Notes under the pieces: generated by a model
The model's input: the letters and a program-made list of their open reading frames with translations, nothing else
Databases searched by the model: none
What the model was told of the DNA's origin: nothing
Program-made: the position numbers and the translations under genes
Shown here: positions 46,561-57,160 of the stretch, in pieces
Layout: every line of letters begins with the position of its first letter
How positions within the stretch are numbered: the stretch's first letter is position 1
From: Lunatibacter salilacus
Lineage (GTDB): Bacteria; Bacteroidota; Bacteroidia; Cytophagales; Cyclobacteriaceae
Direction of reading: 5' to 3'
DNA length: 64,000 nucleotides
NCBI RefSeq assembly: GCF_009797935.1
Contig: NZ_VOLC01000026.1
Location: 1-64,000 of the forward strand

Positions 46561-48834
46561 TTAAACTTCTTCCTTAACTTTCTTTGAAGCATTCTTTAAT
46601 ATGTCCTTCAGTCTTTCAATATCCAAGGGTTTTGAAATATAGTTATCCATTCCGGAATCAAAACACAGTTGCTTATCTTCTTTCATGGCTCCGGCTGTCA
46701 TGGCAATTATCATCGGATCGGTATCCTTGTTAAGTTTGCGTATCTCCACAGTTGCTTGCAATCCATCCATTTCCGGCATCTGAACATCCATTAATACAAC
46801 ATCGAAATTCTTCGTCCTAACCATTTCAACAGCTTCTATCCCGTTATTAACAAATTCAGGATCATAGCCCAATCGGTTAAGTATAATGAATATAAGTTTC
46901 TGATTTATAGGTGTGTCTTCTGCCACCAAGATACGTAGCGGATATTTACTGCAAAAGCCAGCCTCTAGCTTTTTCTCTGGTTGCACAGGGTGCTGGGTGG
47001 GAGCAGGTTTACTGTTTAAACCCAAATGAATGGCCTGGATTAGCTGATTGTATTTAACCGGCTTGTTGAGGACTCTGGTAAAGAGTCCAGGGTGTTTTGT
47101 TTTAGATTGATCGCCTATGGAGCTTAATAGGATGATGGATTTATGCTGGAATCGGTTGCGTATTTCGATAGCCAAATCAACGCCGTTTTTCTGCGGCATA
47201 TCCATGTCGGTTAAAATAAGATCAATGTCTTTCTCTTTTCCTAGAATTTCCAGGGCATTATCTGCACAGGAGGCCGAGAAGGGTTTCATACTTAGGTTTT
47301 CCAATTGGAGAGCAAGGATTCTCAAATTGGTGAAATTGTCGTCTACAATAAGGACTTTTCTGCCTATAAGATTGCCATTATCTGGTTTTGGATCAGTATA
47401 TAATCCTTTATCAGACGCCCTCAGGGGAAGGGTGAAATAAAAGGTGCTGCCTTTTCCCTCCCTGCTTTCAACGCCTATGTCGCCTCCCATCAGGTTAGTT
47501 AAAAGTTGACAGATAACCAATCCCAAACCAGTACCACCATATTTTCTGGTAGTTGAGGCATCCACTTGCGAAAATGATCTAAATAGGCGGGGAATTTTGT
47601 CTTTCGGAATGCCAATTCCTGAGTCTTTCACCGAAAACTTAAGGATCCAGTTTTCCGCGTTATTTGAAACTACAGAGACGTCAATTAAGACTTCGCCAAT
47701 AAAAGTAAACTTGATGGCATTATTCACCAAATTCATCAAAACCTGCTTTACCCGCATCCCATCAGCCCACATAGACTCAGGGATTTCTTTCGGAAGGTGG
47801 TAGATAAGGTCAATTCCTTTTTTGGAAGCCTCTCTGGAAAACAAATCCAAGACATCTTCCAGGCAAGTGCGTAGGTTGAAATCATGGGGATCTATTTCCA
47901 CATCACCCGATTCCAGCCGGGAAAAATCAAGGATATCATTTATGACATTTAATAGCGTTTCCCCACTGGTACAAATAATATCTGTAAACTCTCTTTGTTC
48001 TTCGTTTAATTCGGTTTCCTTCAGCAATCCGGCCATACCCAACACACCGTTCATCGGTGTTCTGATTTCATGGCTCATGGTAGCAAGGAATGTGCTTTTA
48101 GCCTTGGTCGCTTTCTCGGCGCTTTCTTTGGCTTTTTGTTCCTCCTGCCTTTGAAATTCCAATTCTTGGTTGGATTTCTTTAATTCAAGCGATTGCGTCA
48201 ACAGATTTGCCTTTTGTTTTTTTAGCATGTTGGCCTGATCATACAACGTGGAAATAGATTTCATCAAGGCATGTTTTATCAGCATTAGCGAAATGGAAGC
48301 AACGATAAACAAATAGGCTAAAACCGATATAAACACGGATTCACCACCATTGTAGCCGTAAAAAAGCTCGCTGTATCCAAGGTCTTTGTAGGTAAAATAC
48401 CCCCAACACAATGGAATGATACTTATAAAAAAATAGAATAGAGTCCAACGTTGGGGCAGGATAATGATGCTAAATATCAGAATGTTGAAGAAGGCAGCAA
48501 CATCAAGAACCCATAAAACGCTATCGTGCATAATTACAGCGTTAGCCAATATGGGAAGAACCAGCATTACGATCTTTATGTGGGCAAACGGAAATAACCA
48601 CTCTTTGTAGATAAGTAATAGGTAAAGTCCTATATGCAATAGAAAATAGGGCAAAAACAAATAGGAGTTAGCTTGAAGTTCGCCAAATAACCATACCAAG
48701 GCCACACATTGTACGTAACAAATTGCAGTGGATATGTATCCCCAAGAAAGTACCGTCAAACGCGTCCTAAAAATCGGATCCTTCGATTTGCTCAGGTTAT
48801 AAAGAAATAAAGAATTTAATACCCTCTCCCACAT
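46561..48834 (-). CDS. Hybrid sensor histidine kinase with two receiver domains
   Basis: A 757-residue membrane sensor kinase. Six to seven hydrophobic segments (about 20-195) form the sensor, followed by a coiled linker. HisKA carries the phospho-acceptor in [11 protein letters not shown] (about 251-261), and the HATPase has the [15 protein letters not shown] and [11 protein letters not shown] boxes. Two REC domains follow, with Asp in [12 protein letters not shown] and [12 protein letters not shown] (about 542 and 679). I chose ATG 48834 over the longer 48945 because GAGG precedes it and the extra 37 residues are unlike a sensor. No DNA-binding domain is present, so a separate output regulator must exist. 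Converges on the DUF1569 gene. Confidence 0.9.
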   Translation of the reverse strand: MWERVLNSLFLYNLSKSKDPIFRTRLTVLSWGYISTAICYVQCVALVWLFGELQANSYLFLPYFLLHIGLYLLLIYKEWLFPFAHIKIVMLVLPILANAVIMHDSVLWVLDVAAFFNILIFSIIILPQRWTLFYFFISIIPLCWGYFTYKDLGYSELFYGYNGGESVFISVLAYLFIVASISLMLIKHALMKSISTLYDQANMLKKQKANLLTQSLELKKSNQELEFQRQEEQKAKESAEKATKAKSTFLATMSHEIRTPMNGVLGMAGLLKETELNEEQREFTDIICTSGETLLNVINDILDFSRLESGDVEIDPHDFNLRTCLEDVLDLFSREASKKGIDLIYHLPKEIPESMWADGMRVKQVLMNLVNNAIKFTFIGEVLIDVSVVSNNAENWILKFSVKDSGIGIPKDKIPRLFRSFSQVDASTTRKYGGTGLGLVICQLLTNLMGGDIGVESREGKGSTFYFTLPLRASDKGLYTDPKPDNGNLIGRKVLIVDDNFTNLRILALQLENLSMKPFSASCADNALEILGKEKDIDLILTDMDMPQKNGVDLAIEIRNRFQHKSIILLSSIGDQSKTKHPGLFTRVLNKPVKYNQLIQAIHLGLNSKPAPTQHPVQPEKKLEAGFCSKYPLRILVAEDTPINQKLIFIILNRLGYDPEFVNNGIEAVEMVRTKNFDVVLMDVQMPEMDGLQATVEIRKLNKDTDPMIIAMTAGAMKEDKQLCFDSGMDNYISKPLDIERLKDILKNASKKVKEEV

Positions 48835-49760
48835 ATCTACGCCTCGAAAAAAATAGAAATTATACTTCGGTTGCTTTTTAAGTATTTGAAATACAATATG
48901 CTGACCATTAAGGGTAAAGGCATCTTGTATAGGTAAATATTGCACTTTTTTTATTAATTCAATACAAAGTCGTTACTTTTTTTATTTTTGAAATAGCTGA
49001 TTAGTAATGAGATAATCTACAAAAAGTACTCCATATAATTTCAATTAATCCCTATCATTAAGCCAATCGCTATTAGTTTTTGGGACATAGATTCCGGCGA
49101 GATAATTTTTTATCCTAGCACGGAACAATGGTTAATGGAGAAAATAGATGGTTCTATTAATTCGTGTGCCCTGAAAGGTTAAACGAACATCAAATATAAG
49201 TGAAAGGAAAGTATTGAATATTTTGGAAAACTTGACACCACATTAGAATGTTAGACTTCTTAATAAGCCAGAAAGAGATCAGAATCGCCCCCCAGGAAAT
49301 ATTTCCATAACACCAACCCAACCCTACAGACCATATACCAATATTCCCCATAAAACGAACCCTTACCGCCCATAACCCCAAAACCCTTTTTATCCATTAA
49401 AATTACCAACTACTCCTTCCAACCCCAGATTTTCAAACCGTTGTCGCTAAATGCTTTTTGATTATTCTTAAACATTTTTTTGTGAATAAGCCTAGATGAA
49501 ATAAAATAAATCATTAATTAAACACCGTAAACTTAATATTTTGATGACACGGTTTTTGGCTCGTTTCAAGACTTAAAGGGTCAATTTCGCAGCCTAAAGT
49601 AGAAGATCAATCACTCCAAGCTTTAGAAAACAGCTATAAAAACACTAAAATTAAAATCCTATGTAAAATCAGTCGGCTTAAAGAAACTTCTCAGAAAGCC
49701 TGTCAAAGACATGCTCACTTTTTATCCATTACCCAATTAATTAATCAAGTCAACCACCAA
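48835..49760. other. Large AT-rich intergenic region upstream of second SusC
   Basis: About 925 bases between the sensor kinase gene and susC. I see no convincing gene. A protein-like fragment (49039-49182) lacks a start, and the region must hold promoters for both flanking genes. No clear operator is seen. Confidence 0.4.
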
Positions 49761-52700
49761 ATGAAAACACAAATACCCTGGCATGTTATGTACATGCCCC
49801 ATTTATTCAAACTTACCCTTCTTTGCTTATTACTGAACTCAACGCTTCTTGTACCGTTGGTTGGAAAATCCATTGACGTAGAAAATACCTTCTCCGTACC
49901 AAGCAGAAATGTAACTGCTGAAGCATTTTCAACTAGTAGCACCGCAGACGTGACGATTACGGGAACCGTAACCGACGTATCTGGCATTCCATTGCCCGGT
50001 GTAACTGTCTCCATTCCTGGAACATCCATAGGAACCGCCACCGATCTTGATGGAAAATATGCCTTGACAGTTCCCGAAGGGTCTACCTTAATATTCTCCT
50101 TTATCGGTTTTGAAGCTCAAAGCATCGCTATTGGAACCATGAGCGTGATTGATGTTACACTATTGGAAAGCACATCATCCCTAGATGAAGTGGTAGTAGT
50201 AGGTTATGGCGTACAGCGTAAAGCAAACTTAACCGGAGCAGTGGATCAAGTCACTTCCGAGGTATTCCAAAACCGTCCTATTCCCAATATTGCCCAGGGC
50301 TTGGTGGGAGTAGTGCCCAACTTGAATATACAGATGTTCGACGGCAAGCCTACCCAATCTCCGAGCTTTAATATTCGTGGTACTACGTCAATAGGCCAGC
50401 AGGGCAGTGCGTTAGTTCTTATTGACGGTGTTGAGGCAGATCCACGGATGCTAAATCCCAATGATATTGAAAGTATATCGGTGTTAAAGGATGCTTCCTC
50501 TGCTTCGATTTACGGAGCGAGAGCAGCATTTGGCGTAGTATTGATTACCACTAAATCCGCCACCGAAGGAAAGACTTCAGTCACCTACACGACGAATTTC
50601 TCCGTAAAGTCTCCTACCACAATTCCCGATAACATCACAGAATCCTACCCTTGGGCAAAGGGATTCAGCGATGCATGGTCCAGATGGAACGACAATGGAA
50701 ATACGCCGACGGCGGTAAACAAAACCTTGCCTTTCTCTCCTGGTTACTTGGAGGAAATTAAAAGAAGGTGGGAAGATCCTTCATTGCCTCGGGTAGAAGT
50801 AAATCCTTCTACCGGAGAATATGATTATTACTACAGCACCGATTGGTACAGAGAATTATACAAGGATAATTTTACGGCACAAGACCATAACCTGAGCATG
50901 ACAGGCGGTAACGAGAAGACCTCTTACTTTATAAGTGGCCGTTATAATGGGCAGGATGGACTGTTCCGCTATAATTCGGATACCTATGCCATGTATAATC
51001 TTCGGGCCAAAGGATCCATACAATTGAATCCTTGGTTGCGCATGGAAAACAACACCGAATATTCCCGAATGACCTACCACCAGCCCCTGAACGTAGGAGA
51101 GGGTAGCGGCATTTGGCGAAATATCGCCGATGAAGGTCACCCCTTGGCACCCTTGTTAAATCCCGATGGCTCCCTTTCTTTTCCGGCCGCCTATACGGTA
51201 GGGGACTACTATATTGGAAGAAATGCCATCGATGATGTGCAGCGCTTCCTGAAAAACAGGATTTCTGCCCGGGCGGAGTTTTTCGACAAGAGTCTTACGG
51301 TTAACGGAGATTTCACCTTTCAAACCACCGATATCTCTTCCCAGCAAAACCGTGTGCAGGTTCCCTACAGTCGGTTTGAAGGGGTAACGGGATATACAGG
51401 TACCAATACCAACGATATACAGGAACGCAGAAGGACCACAGAATATATGGCTACAAACCTGTACGCCAACTACCTGAAATCTTTTAATGAGTCCCACAAT
51501 TTTGGCTTATTGGCTGGATTCAACTATGAAAATTCAGTGTATCAAAACCTGACAGCAAGACGTAATGGAATTGTGTATGCTGATGCGGATGACATTAACT
51601 TGGCATTGGGTCAGAGCATAACCACCATAGGTGGACTTCAGAAATGGTCTATCGCGGGCGGATTTTTCCGGATGAATTATGACTATCAAGGACGTTACTT
51701 GTTAGAGGTAAACGGACGCTACGATGGTTCCTCAAAATTCCCCACCGAACAGCAGTGGGCATTCTTTCCTTCGGCATCAGTAGGCTGGGCCTTATCTGAA
51801 GAACCATTTTGGAAAGTCAATCCAAAACTCATTACAAACCTGAAGGCACGAGCATCTTTCGGTTCACTGGGGAATGGTAATATCAGTCCCTATTCATTCA
51901 CGGAAAATTTCCAAATTTCTCAAATGGGACGTGTCATTAACGGAGTCCGTCCCCAGCGGACAGGGCAACCCGGCGTGGTTCCAGCCGGACTTACTTGGGA
52001 AACGTCAACTACGGGCAATATCGGGTTGGATTTTTCCAGCTTGGAAAACAAACTCCAATTTGTGGGTGATCTGTACCGACGATGGACTTCGGATATGTTT
52101 ACCACCGGCCCCACACTTCCTGCTGTCTACGGTACTACCGTTCCCAGAGGCAACTATGCGGACTTAGAGACTACGGGTTGGGAACTCTCTGTCGCATGGA
52201 AAGACGGATTTACCGTGGCTGATAGACCTTTTAATTATAATATTCGGTTAGTTATGTCTGATTATCGGGCCATCATAACCAAATATAACAACGAGGAAAA
52301 ACGACTGACAGATTATTACGAAGGCCAGCGTGTAGGTGAGATTTGGGGGTATCAAGTGGAAGGACTGTTCCAGTCAGATGAGGAAATTGCCAATTCACCA
52401 TCTCAGGCCAATATTCGCAACACCAATACCAGAAAAAATTACGTTGGAGATCTTAAGTTTAAAAACTTGGATGGCGATGATATGATCTTTCATGGATTAA
52501 ATCGTGTAGGGGATTCGGGTGACAAAACCATTATAGGAAATAGGGAACCCCGATATTCGTATGGCGCGAATTTTGGTGCGGATTGGAACGGCTTTTTCAT
52601 ATCTGCGTTTTTCCAGGGAGTCCTGAAGCAGGACTACTACCCGTCTCCAGAAGCTAGGTTCTGGGGACAATATAACCGTCCGTATAACCAATATCCGAGC

Positions 52701-53093
52701 TGGCATGAAAACAATATGTACAGGGAAGAGCTGGGCAATTTGGACGCATATCTGCCAAGGCTTGTAGGATATGTTTCATTGGGCAATGACAGAGCTCTAA
52801 GTGTTCCTAATGACCGTTTCCTTCAAAATGCTGCCTATATCCGTCTGAGAAATATTCAAGTCGGCTACACCCTTCCAGAACAAATTGTGTCAAAAATCAA
52901 AGCAACTAATGTTACGGTCTACCTTTCTGCCGAAAACCTTTGGACCTGGTCTCCCATGTACAGACTTACGAAAGATACCGACGTGACCAATATCTACGGG
53001 TCTGACCGGGATTTGGGCGGCGGATCAAGCGGGGATGGCTATAACTATCCCATGTTAAAAGCTCTTTCCGCTGGTTTAACCGTTAATTTCTAA
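49761..53093 (+). CDS. susC-like: SusC/RagA-type TonB-linked outer membrane transporter (second pair)
   Basis: An 1110-residue outer membrane receptor. A hydrophobic signal segment (about 12-34) is followed by an unusually long linker (about 35-70), then the carboxypeptidase-regulatory-like domain (ITGTVTDVSGIPLPGVTVSI, about 74-93), EVVVVGYGVQRKANLTGAVD, the plug (IRGTTSIG; VLKDASSASIYGARAAFGV) and the barrel, ending in NF. It pairs with susD 11 bases downstream. No glycosidase follows, so the imported ligand could be something other than a long polysaccharide. Confidence 0.95.
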   Translation: MKTQIPWHVMYMPHLFKLTLLCLLLNSTLLVPLVGKSIDVENTFSVPSRNVTAEAFSTSSTADVTITGTVTDVSGIPLPGVTVSIPGTSIGTATDLDGKYALTVPEGSTLIFSFIGFEAQSIAIGTMSVIDVTLLESTSSLDEVVVVGYGVQRKANLTGAVDQVTSEVFQNRPIPNIAQGLVGVVPNLNIQMFDGKPTQSPSFNIRGTTSIGQQGSALVLIDGVEADPRMLNPNDIESISVLKDASSASIYGARAAFGVVLITTKSATEGKTSVTYTTNFSVKSPTTIPDNITESYPWAKGFSDAWSRWNDNGNTPTAVNKTLPFSPGYLEEIKRRWEDPSLPRVEVNPSTGEYDYYYSTDWYRELYKDNFTAQDHNLSMTGGNEKTSYFISGRYNGQDGLFRYNSDTYAMYNLRAKGSIQLNPWLRMENNTEYSRMTYHQPLNVGEGSGIWRNIADEGHPLAPLLNPDGSLSFPAAYTVGDYYIGRNAIDDVQRFLKNRISARAEFFDKSLTVNGDFTFQTTDISSQQNRVQVPYSRFEGVTGYTGTNTNDIQERRRTTEYMATNLYANYLKSFNESHNFGLLAGFNYENSVYQNLTARRNGIVYADADDINLALGQSITTIGGLQKWSIAGGFFRMNYDYQGRYLLEVNGRYDGSSKFPTEQQWAFFPSASVGWALSEEPFWKVNPKLITNLKARASFGSLGNGNISPYSFTENFQISQMGRVINGVRPQRTGQPGVVPAGLTWETSTTGNIGLDFSSLENKLQFVGDLYRRWTSDMFTTGPTLPAVYGTTVPRGNYADLETTGWELSVAWKDGFTVADRPFNYNIRLVMSDYRAIITKYNNEEKRLTDYYEGQRVGEIWGYQVEGLFQSDEEIANSPSQANIRNTNTRKNYVGDLKFKNLDGDDMIFHGLNRVGDSGDKTIIGNREPRYSYGANFGADWNGFFISAFFQGVLKQDYYPSPEARFWGQYNRPYNQYPSWHENNMYREELGNLDAYLPRLVGYVSLGNDRALSVPNDRFLQNAAYIRLRNIQVGYTLPEQIVSKIKATNVTVYLSAENLWTWSPMYRLTKDTDVTNIYGSDRDLGGGSSGDGYNYPMLKALSAGLTVNF

Positions 53094-53104
53094 TTGTAAT
53101 TTCT

Positions 53105-54868
53105 ATGAAAACATTTCAATATATTCTAACTGCCTCAATCGCCTTAAGCTTTGCGTCCTGCAACTTAGATGAGGTCCCTGTGGACACGGGAACAAAGCAG
53201 GCAATATTTGGCTCTGCAAGTGGGCTTGAGCTTTATGCCAATTCATTTTATGATATTTTGCCGGGCACGGATGTAGGGGTATTTCAAGGGGACGATGTTT
53301 CCGATCTCGTCGCACGCAATGGGGTGGATAATTATTTATCCCCCAATGCACTCAGCCCAATCACAAGTTCCGGTTGGAGCTGGAACGCCCTTCGAAACAT
53401 CAACTATTTTATTGAAAATGCCGAAAACAGTGTGATCCCTGATCGAAACAACTATATAGGGACAGCCCGGTTTTTCAGAGCTTTGTTTTATTTCGACAAG
53501 GTAAGACGTTTTGGTGACGTTCCATGGATAGATAGAACGATTGAGATAACCGACAGCCTCACCTTGCACGGCCCAAGGACGGACCGTTTTGAGGTAATGG
53601 ATAAGGTATTGGCTGATCTAAATTTCGCTATTGAAAACATCTCCCTTACCTCGGATCCATCTTCTACCCGGATTACCAAAAACGTGGCTCGGGCTTATAA
53701 AAGCAGAATCGCACTTTTCGAGGCATCCTACCGAAAATACCATACAGACCACAACATGCAGGGCACAGCAAATACTTGGTATGAGGAAGTAGTAACCGCT
53801 ACGAATGCCATCAACGGCTTCTCTTTGCATCAGGCGGCATCGGAAGAGAGATCCTACCGGGAGCTTTTTATCACCAAAACACCATTTGCGGATGAGACTA
53901 TCCTGGCAGTTGCCTTAGATGCAAGTCTACAAGTCTTCAGTTCGGCAAACCGCCGATTTATCAGTCCAACTTATGGAAATAGGCCAAGCCTTACCCGGAA
54001 CTTTATCAATATGTATCTCAAGTTGGACGGTACGCCCTTTACCAACGAGCCGAATTACCGGACGACTCCGTTTGTTGAGGAGGTAATTGACAGGGATCTA
54101 CGACTAAAACAAACCATTCGCCTTGGTGACTACCGCCGGACAGAAAATTCTGTTCCCGTTATTGCTCCGCCGAACTTCAATCAGACAGTAACCGGCTATC
54201 AACCGATCAAATGGTCTTATGACGAGCGGTTTCCCTACGATGATGAAAGTAGAAACGATAATGCGCATATCATTATGAGGTATGCAGAAGTCTTGTTAAA
54301 CAAAGCAGAAGCATTGGCCGAGTTGGGAAGAATGACAGCCGGTGATTGGACAGAAACTATCGGTGCGTTGCGGGAGAGAGCTGGAATTACAGGCCCCACC
54401 CTTACCACTCTACCAACGGTTGCGGATCCCTATATGGTAAATTACTTCAACGGGAAATTCACCAATCCTGTCTTTTTGGAAATTATGCGTGAGAGGGCGG
54501 TAGAATTGGTATTTGAAGGTCTTCGTCCCGATGATTTGAGAAGATTACATATAGGAGAGCTTTTTGCGGAGGCACCCATGAACGGTATGTACGTTCCCGC
54601 ACTCGGTGAGTACGACTTGAATCAAGACGGGGTTATGGATGTTTTATTCTATCAGGGTACCCGACCTACGCCGTCAAATCCTTCCATAGCATTTGTAGAC
54701 GTCAGTCCTTCTACCGCAGCTGGTAGAATCCAATTATCCAATGGAGCCTCCGGTGAAATAATTTGGAATCCCGGACCTAGAGAATGGTCAGATAAAAAGT
54801 ATCTTTACCCTATCCCGGAAGCCGACCGCGACCGAAACCCCGCACTGGGACAAAATCCGGGCTGGTAA
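53105..54868 (+). CDS. susD-like: SusD/RagB-family lipoprotein (second pair)
   Basis: A 587-residue lipoprotein with signal ending ASC (about 17-19). SusD hallmarks are the N-terminal helical GLELYANSFYDILPG, AHIIMRYAEVLLNKAEALAELG (split about 388-409), REIMRERAVELVFEGLRPDDLRRL-type region (about 458-481) and the ending KKYLYPIPEADRDRNPALGQNPGW (about 564-587). Partner of the upstream SusC. A hairpin follows the gene. Confidence 0.95.
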   Translation: MKTFQYILTASIALSFASCNLDEVPVDTGTKQAIFGSASGLELYANSFYDILPGTDVGVFQGDDVSDLVARNGVDNYLSPNALSPITSSGWSWNALRNINYFIENAENSVIPDRNNYIGTARFFRALFYFDKVRRFGDVPWIDRTIEITDSLTLHGPRTDRFEVMDKVLADLNFAIENISLTSDPSSTRITKNVARAYKSRIALFEASYRKYHTDHNMQGTANTWYEEVVTATNAINGFSLHQAASEERSYRELFITKTPFADETILAVALDASLQVFSSANRRFISPTYGNRPSLTRNFINMYLKLDGTPFTNEPNYRTTPFVEEVIDRDLRLKQTIRLGDYRRTENSVPVIAPPNFNQTVTGYQPIKWSYDERFPYDDESRNDNAHIIMRYAEVLLNKAEALAELGRMTAGDWTETIGALRERAGITGPTLTTLPTVADPYMVNYFNGKFTNPVFLEIMRERAVELVFEGLRPDDLRRLHIGELFAEAPMNGMYVPALGEYDLNQDGVMDVLFYQGTRPTPSNPSIAFVDVSPSTAAGRIQLSNGASGEIIWNPGPREWSDKKYLYPIPEADRDRNPALGQNPGW

Positions 54869-54891
54869 ACAAAATTAAAAAATAAGTCAAC

Positions 54892-54920
54892 GCAGCAGTA
54901 TTCCTCCGGGAAACTGCTGC
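54892..54920 (+). terminator. Intercistronic hairpin after second susD
   Basis: Stem GCAGCAGT (54892-54899) pairs with ACTGCTGC (54913-54920), extended by TTCC/GGAA after a bulge. TTTATG follows, a weak T run, so partial termination is likely before the downstream hydrolase gene. Confidence 0.65.
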
Positions 54921-54940
54921 TTTATGTTAAACAAATAACC

Positions 54941-55789
54941 ATGAAAGCATTATATCTCTTTATTCTCACCTGTTTTTTCTTCTCCGCTTCATTTGCACAA
55001 CAAGGCCCTCAGCAAGCCTTCAAAGTCGCCAGCTATAACCTCCGCATGGATACCGCCAGTGACAGCCTAAATGCCTGGCCAAACCGGAAGGAAAACGTCA
55101 AAGCCTTGATTCAATACCATGATTTTGATATTATCGGCACTCAAGAGGGATTTATCCACCAAGTTAAGGCTCTAATCGAAATTCCTGGATTCGCATACAT
55201 TGGTGCGGGCAGGGATGACGGCAAAGACGCCGGCGAACATTCAGCTATTGTCTATAATACCAATAGGTTTGAACTGATTGATTCCGGTAATTTCTGGTTA
55301 AGTGAAACGCCTGACAAACCGGGATTGGGTTGGGATGCCACCTGCTGTAACCGAATCGCTTCTTGGGGGAAATTCAAAGACAAGATATCCAATATTGAAT
55401 TCTTTGTTTTCAATGCCCATTTTGACCACCAAGGTGTCGTTGCCCGGCAGGAGTCCGGAAAATTGATGGTGAAAAAAATCACTGAAATTGCAAAGGATGC
55501 CCCTGTAATATGCACAGGAGATTTCAATTCGCTACCGGAAACCGAGCAAATTAAAGCTATGTCGGAGCTCCTAAATGATAGCTACTTCGCAACCAAACTT
55601 CCCCCATACGGGCCTGTCGGTACCTCAACGGGGTTCCGTTTTACCGCACCGCTAAAAAATCGTATTGATTACGTTTTTGTAAGTGACCATTTTGAAGTGT
55701 TAAAATACGCAGTACTTACCGATGCCAAGGACCAGCGATATCCTTCTGACCATATGCCGGTTGTTGCGGAGATAAATTTTGTGAAATAG
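54941..55789 (+). CDS. Secreted endonuclease/exonuclease/phosphatase (EEP) family hydrolase
   Basis: A 282-residue exported protein of the EEP (exonuclease III/inositol-5-phosphatase/sphingomyelinase) superfamily. A signal peptide (about 1-19, SFAQ) precedes VASYNLRMD (about 30-38), the metal ligand Glu in DIIGTQEGF (about 64-72), the catalytic VFNAHFDHQG (about 160-169), CTGDFNSLPE and YPSDHMPVVAE (about 267-277) with the catalytic Asp-His pair. The substrate could be a nucleic acid, a phospholipid head group or a sugar phosphate. Its coupling to SusCD through the hairpin suggests it acts on an imported phosphate ester. Confidence 0.9.
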   Translation: MKALYLFILTCFFFSASFAQQGPQQAFKVASYNLRMDTASDSLNAWPNRKENVKALIQYHDFDIIGTQEGFIHQVKALIEIPGFAYIGAGRDDGKDAGEHSAIVYNTNRFELIDSGNFWLSETPDKPGLGWDATCCNRIASWGKFKDKISNIEFFVFNAHFDHQGVVARQESGKLMVKKITEIAKDAPVICTGDFNSLPETEQIKAMSELLNDSYFATKLPPYGPVGTSTGFRFTAPLKNRIDYVFVSDHFEVLKYAVLTDAKDQRYPSDHMPVVAEINFVK

Positions 55790-55806
55790 GGATGATTTGA
55801 TCTGGG

Positions 55807-55840
55807 GCCATCTTCTTTCTATAAGATGGCTTCTTTTTTT
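55807..55840 (+). terminator. Rho-independent terminator after EEP hydrolase
   Basis: GCCATCTT (55807-55814) pairs with AAGATGGC (55823-55830) around an 8-base loop, followed by a T-rich run to 55840. Confidence 0.85.
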
Positions 55841-56257
55841 ATTGTTTAACGGACCGAAGTTGTTAAAGGAAAGAAATTTGTTCGTTAGTTTTTACTTTTC
55901 ATGATTGCATTGATAAAATTGGGGTGTTTAATTGATATTAATGGATACCAGCCTGCCGGCAGGTTGAATATTTGTAGATATTTTGAATGAAACACAATAG
56001 AAATACAGTAGAAATATGGCCTACGGCCGAAATATAAGGTTGATATTTATTGCTTCTGGATATTTATAGATACCTGCCTGTATTCTAAGATTCCGAAGAG
56101 GTTTGCGGATATGGGATAAAGTAGAAATAGGAGCGTAGTGAATGAGTCCATTAACTCTCCGGTTACGATGTTCTGGTGGGGTGTTTTCATGAAAACCTGA
56201 CGGAATACCTATTACAATTTTTCGATTAATAGTGTCATTGCCTTATTTTGGCTGATT
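55841..56257. other. Intergenic region, no gene
   Basis: About 420 AT-rich bases after the terminator. They hold one copy of repeat B (56010-56036) and a small inverted repeat CTGCCGGCAG near 55952-55961. No coding region is supported. Confidence 0.5.
56010..56036 (+). repeat. Palindromic repeat B, distant copy
   Basis: AGAAATATGGCCTACGGCC followed by GAAATAT: the same element as at 36891-36913 and 36992-37017, 19 kb away, which shows that the repeat is dispersed. Confidence 0.75.
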
Positions 56258-56520
56258 TTATTTCAATGCCAACCCTAATGAAATTGAAAAGCAGCCCCAT
56301 ACAAGAATAGGGATTGCCAAAATACGAATGCCTATTCCAAATGCTTGGTACAAAAAAGTGCCAGAGTCCAGAATTAATTGAAATATTACTAAAAAATACA
56401 AGTATTTTTACCAAAGACTCTCGCTCAGGTATGGCAGTGTTTGCAGAATTAAAGTCTTTCATTCCTTCTGGATTTTTTATTAATCCATCCCTTTTCTTTA
56501 ATTTAGCATAATATTTGGAT
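56258..56520 (-). pseudogene. Possible frameshifted small membrane protein remnant
   Basis: Read on the minus strand, one frame gives a soluble start (YYAKLKKRDGLIKNPEGMKD, near 56515 downward), and another continues from near 56400 with hydrophobic text (FGIGIRILAIPILVWGCFS) to a stop at 56258-56260. Together they would form an about 85-residue protein broken by one frameshift. No family is recognised and the call is uncertain; neighbouring text (56520-56700) also reads like short protein fragments. Confidence 0.3.
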
Positions 56521-56804
56521 AAAGAATTTATGGATTTTTTTCGTTATCCAGCAGGTATGAAAATCCCAACATTCTGAACTCAAAATCAGCCATGTAATAG
56601 CCTTCTTTTTGCAATAATCCGAACATTCTTAATCCGAGCTTTTAAATTCTCGAATATCTCAAAAGTACGATGTTAAGGGGTGAACATTGGAATAAAAATC
56701 TTCAAAGACCGATGAACTTTCCAAAAGTTTTAATTTAAATTTTGTTATTCCGCCTCTAAACCTTAATTTTAATAAACCAAAATTAGAATCGGCCTGGGAA
56801 TTTT

Positions 56805-57149
56805 ATGGATAAGGCTTTCCTGCTTCTTATGTCAGTCCTTTATATTGGTGCAGGGATAATGCATTTTATAAAACCCAAAATTTACCTTCGGATTATTCCC
56901 CCATATATTCCATTTCCTAAAATAATTAACCGAATAGTTGGTTTTTTTGAGATTATTTTAGGTCTAGGTTTGTTATGGGACCATACACGGAGTGCTTCGG
57001 CCTTCGGGATTATTATATTATTGTTTGCAGTTTTCCCAGCCAACCTGTACATGTATCAGCAAAAAAACAACCGGATTCCAAAATGGTTGTTATTTCTGAG
57101 ACTGCCTTTTCAATTGGTTCTGATTGCCTGGGCATATATTTACCTTTAA
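56805..57149 (+). CDS. DoxX-like small membrane protein
   Basis: A 114-residue membrane protein with four hydrophobic segments. The order fits DoxX/DoxD-like proteins: SVLYIGAGIMHFIKPKIYLRIIPPYIPFP, split about 11-39, then GFFEIILGLGLL (about 47-58) and the final RLPFQLVLIAWAYIYL. The IMHF-KP and G(x)E pattern is typical of the family. Members of this class act in redox or membrane integrity; the role here is unknown. It ends 11 bases before the helicase start. Confidence 0.75.
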   Translation: MDKAFLLLMSVLYIGAGIMHFIKPKIYLRIIPPYIPFPKIINRIVGFFEIILGLGLLWDHTRSASAFGIIILLFAVFPANLYMYQQKNNRIPKWLLFLRLPFQLVLIAWAYIYL

Positions 57150-57160
57150 ATACAAATACA

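Noticed and set aside
49039-49182. Protein-like open frame (FWDIDSGEIIFYPSTEQWL) in the gap before the second susC
   Set aside because: It has no start codon before the protein-like part, is only 47 codons and matches no family I know; most likely chance or a tiny remnant.
49190-49381. 63-codon minus-strand frame upstream of the second susC
   Set aside because: Tryptophan- and glycine-heavy low-complexity text, no family signs, consistent with a chance frame.
56314-56511. 65-codon plus-strand frame in the gap before the DoxX-like gene
   Set aside because: It lies opposite the better-looking minus-strand remnant, lacks a ribosome-binding site and looks like its antisense shadow.
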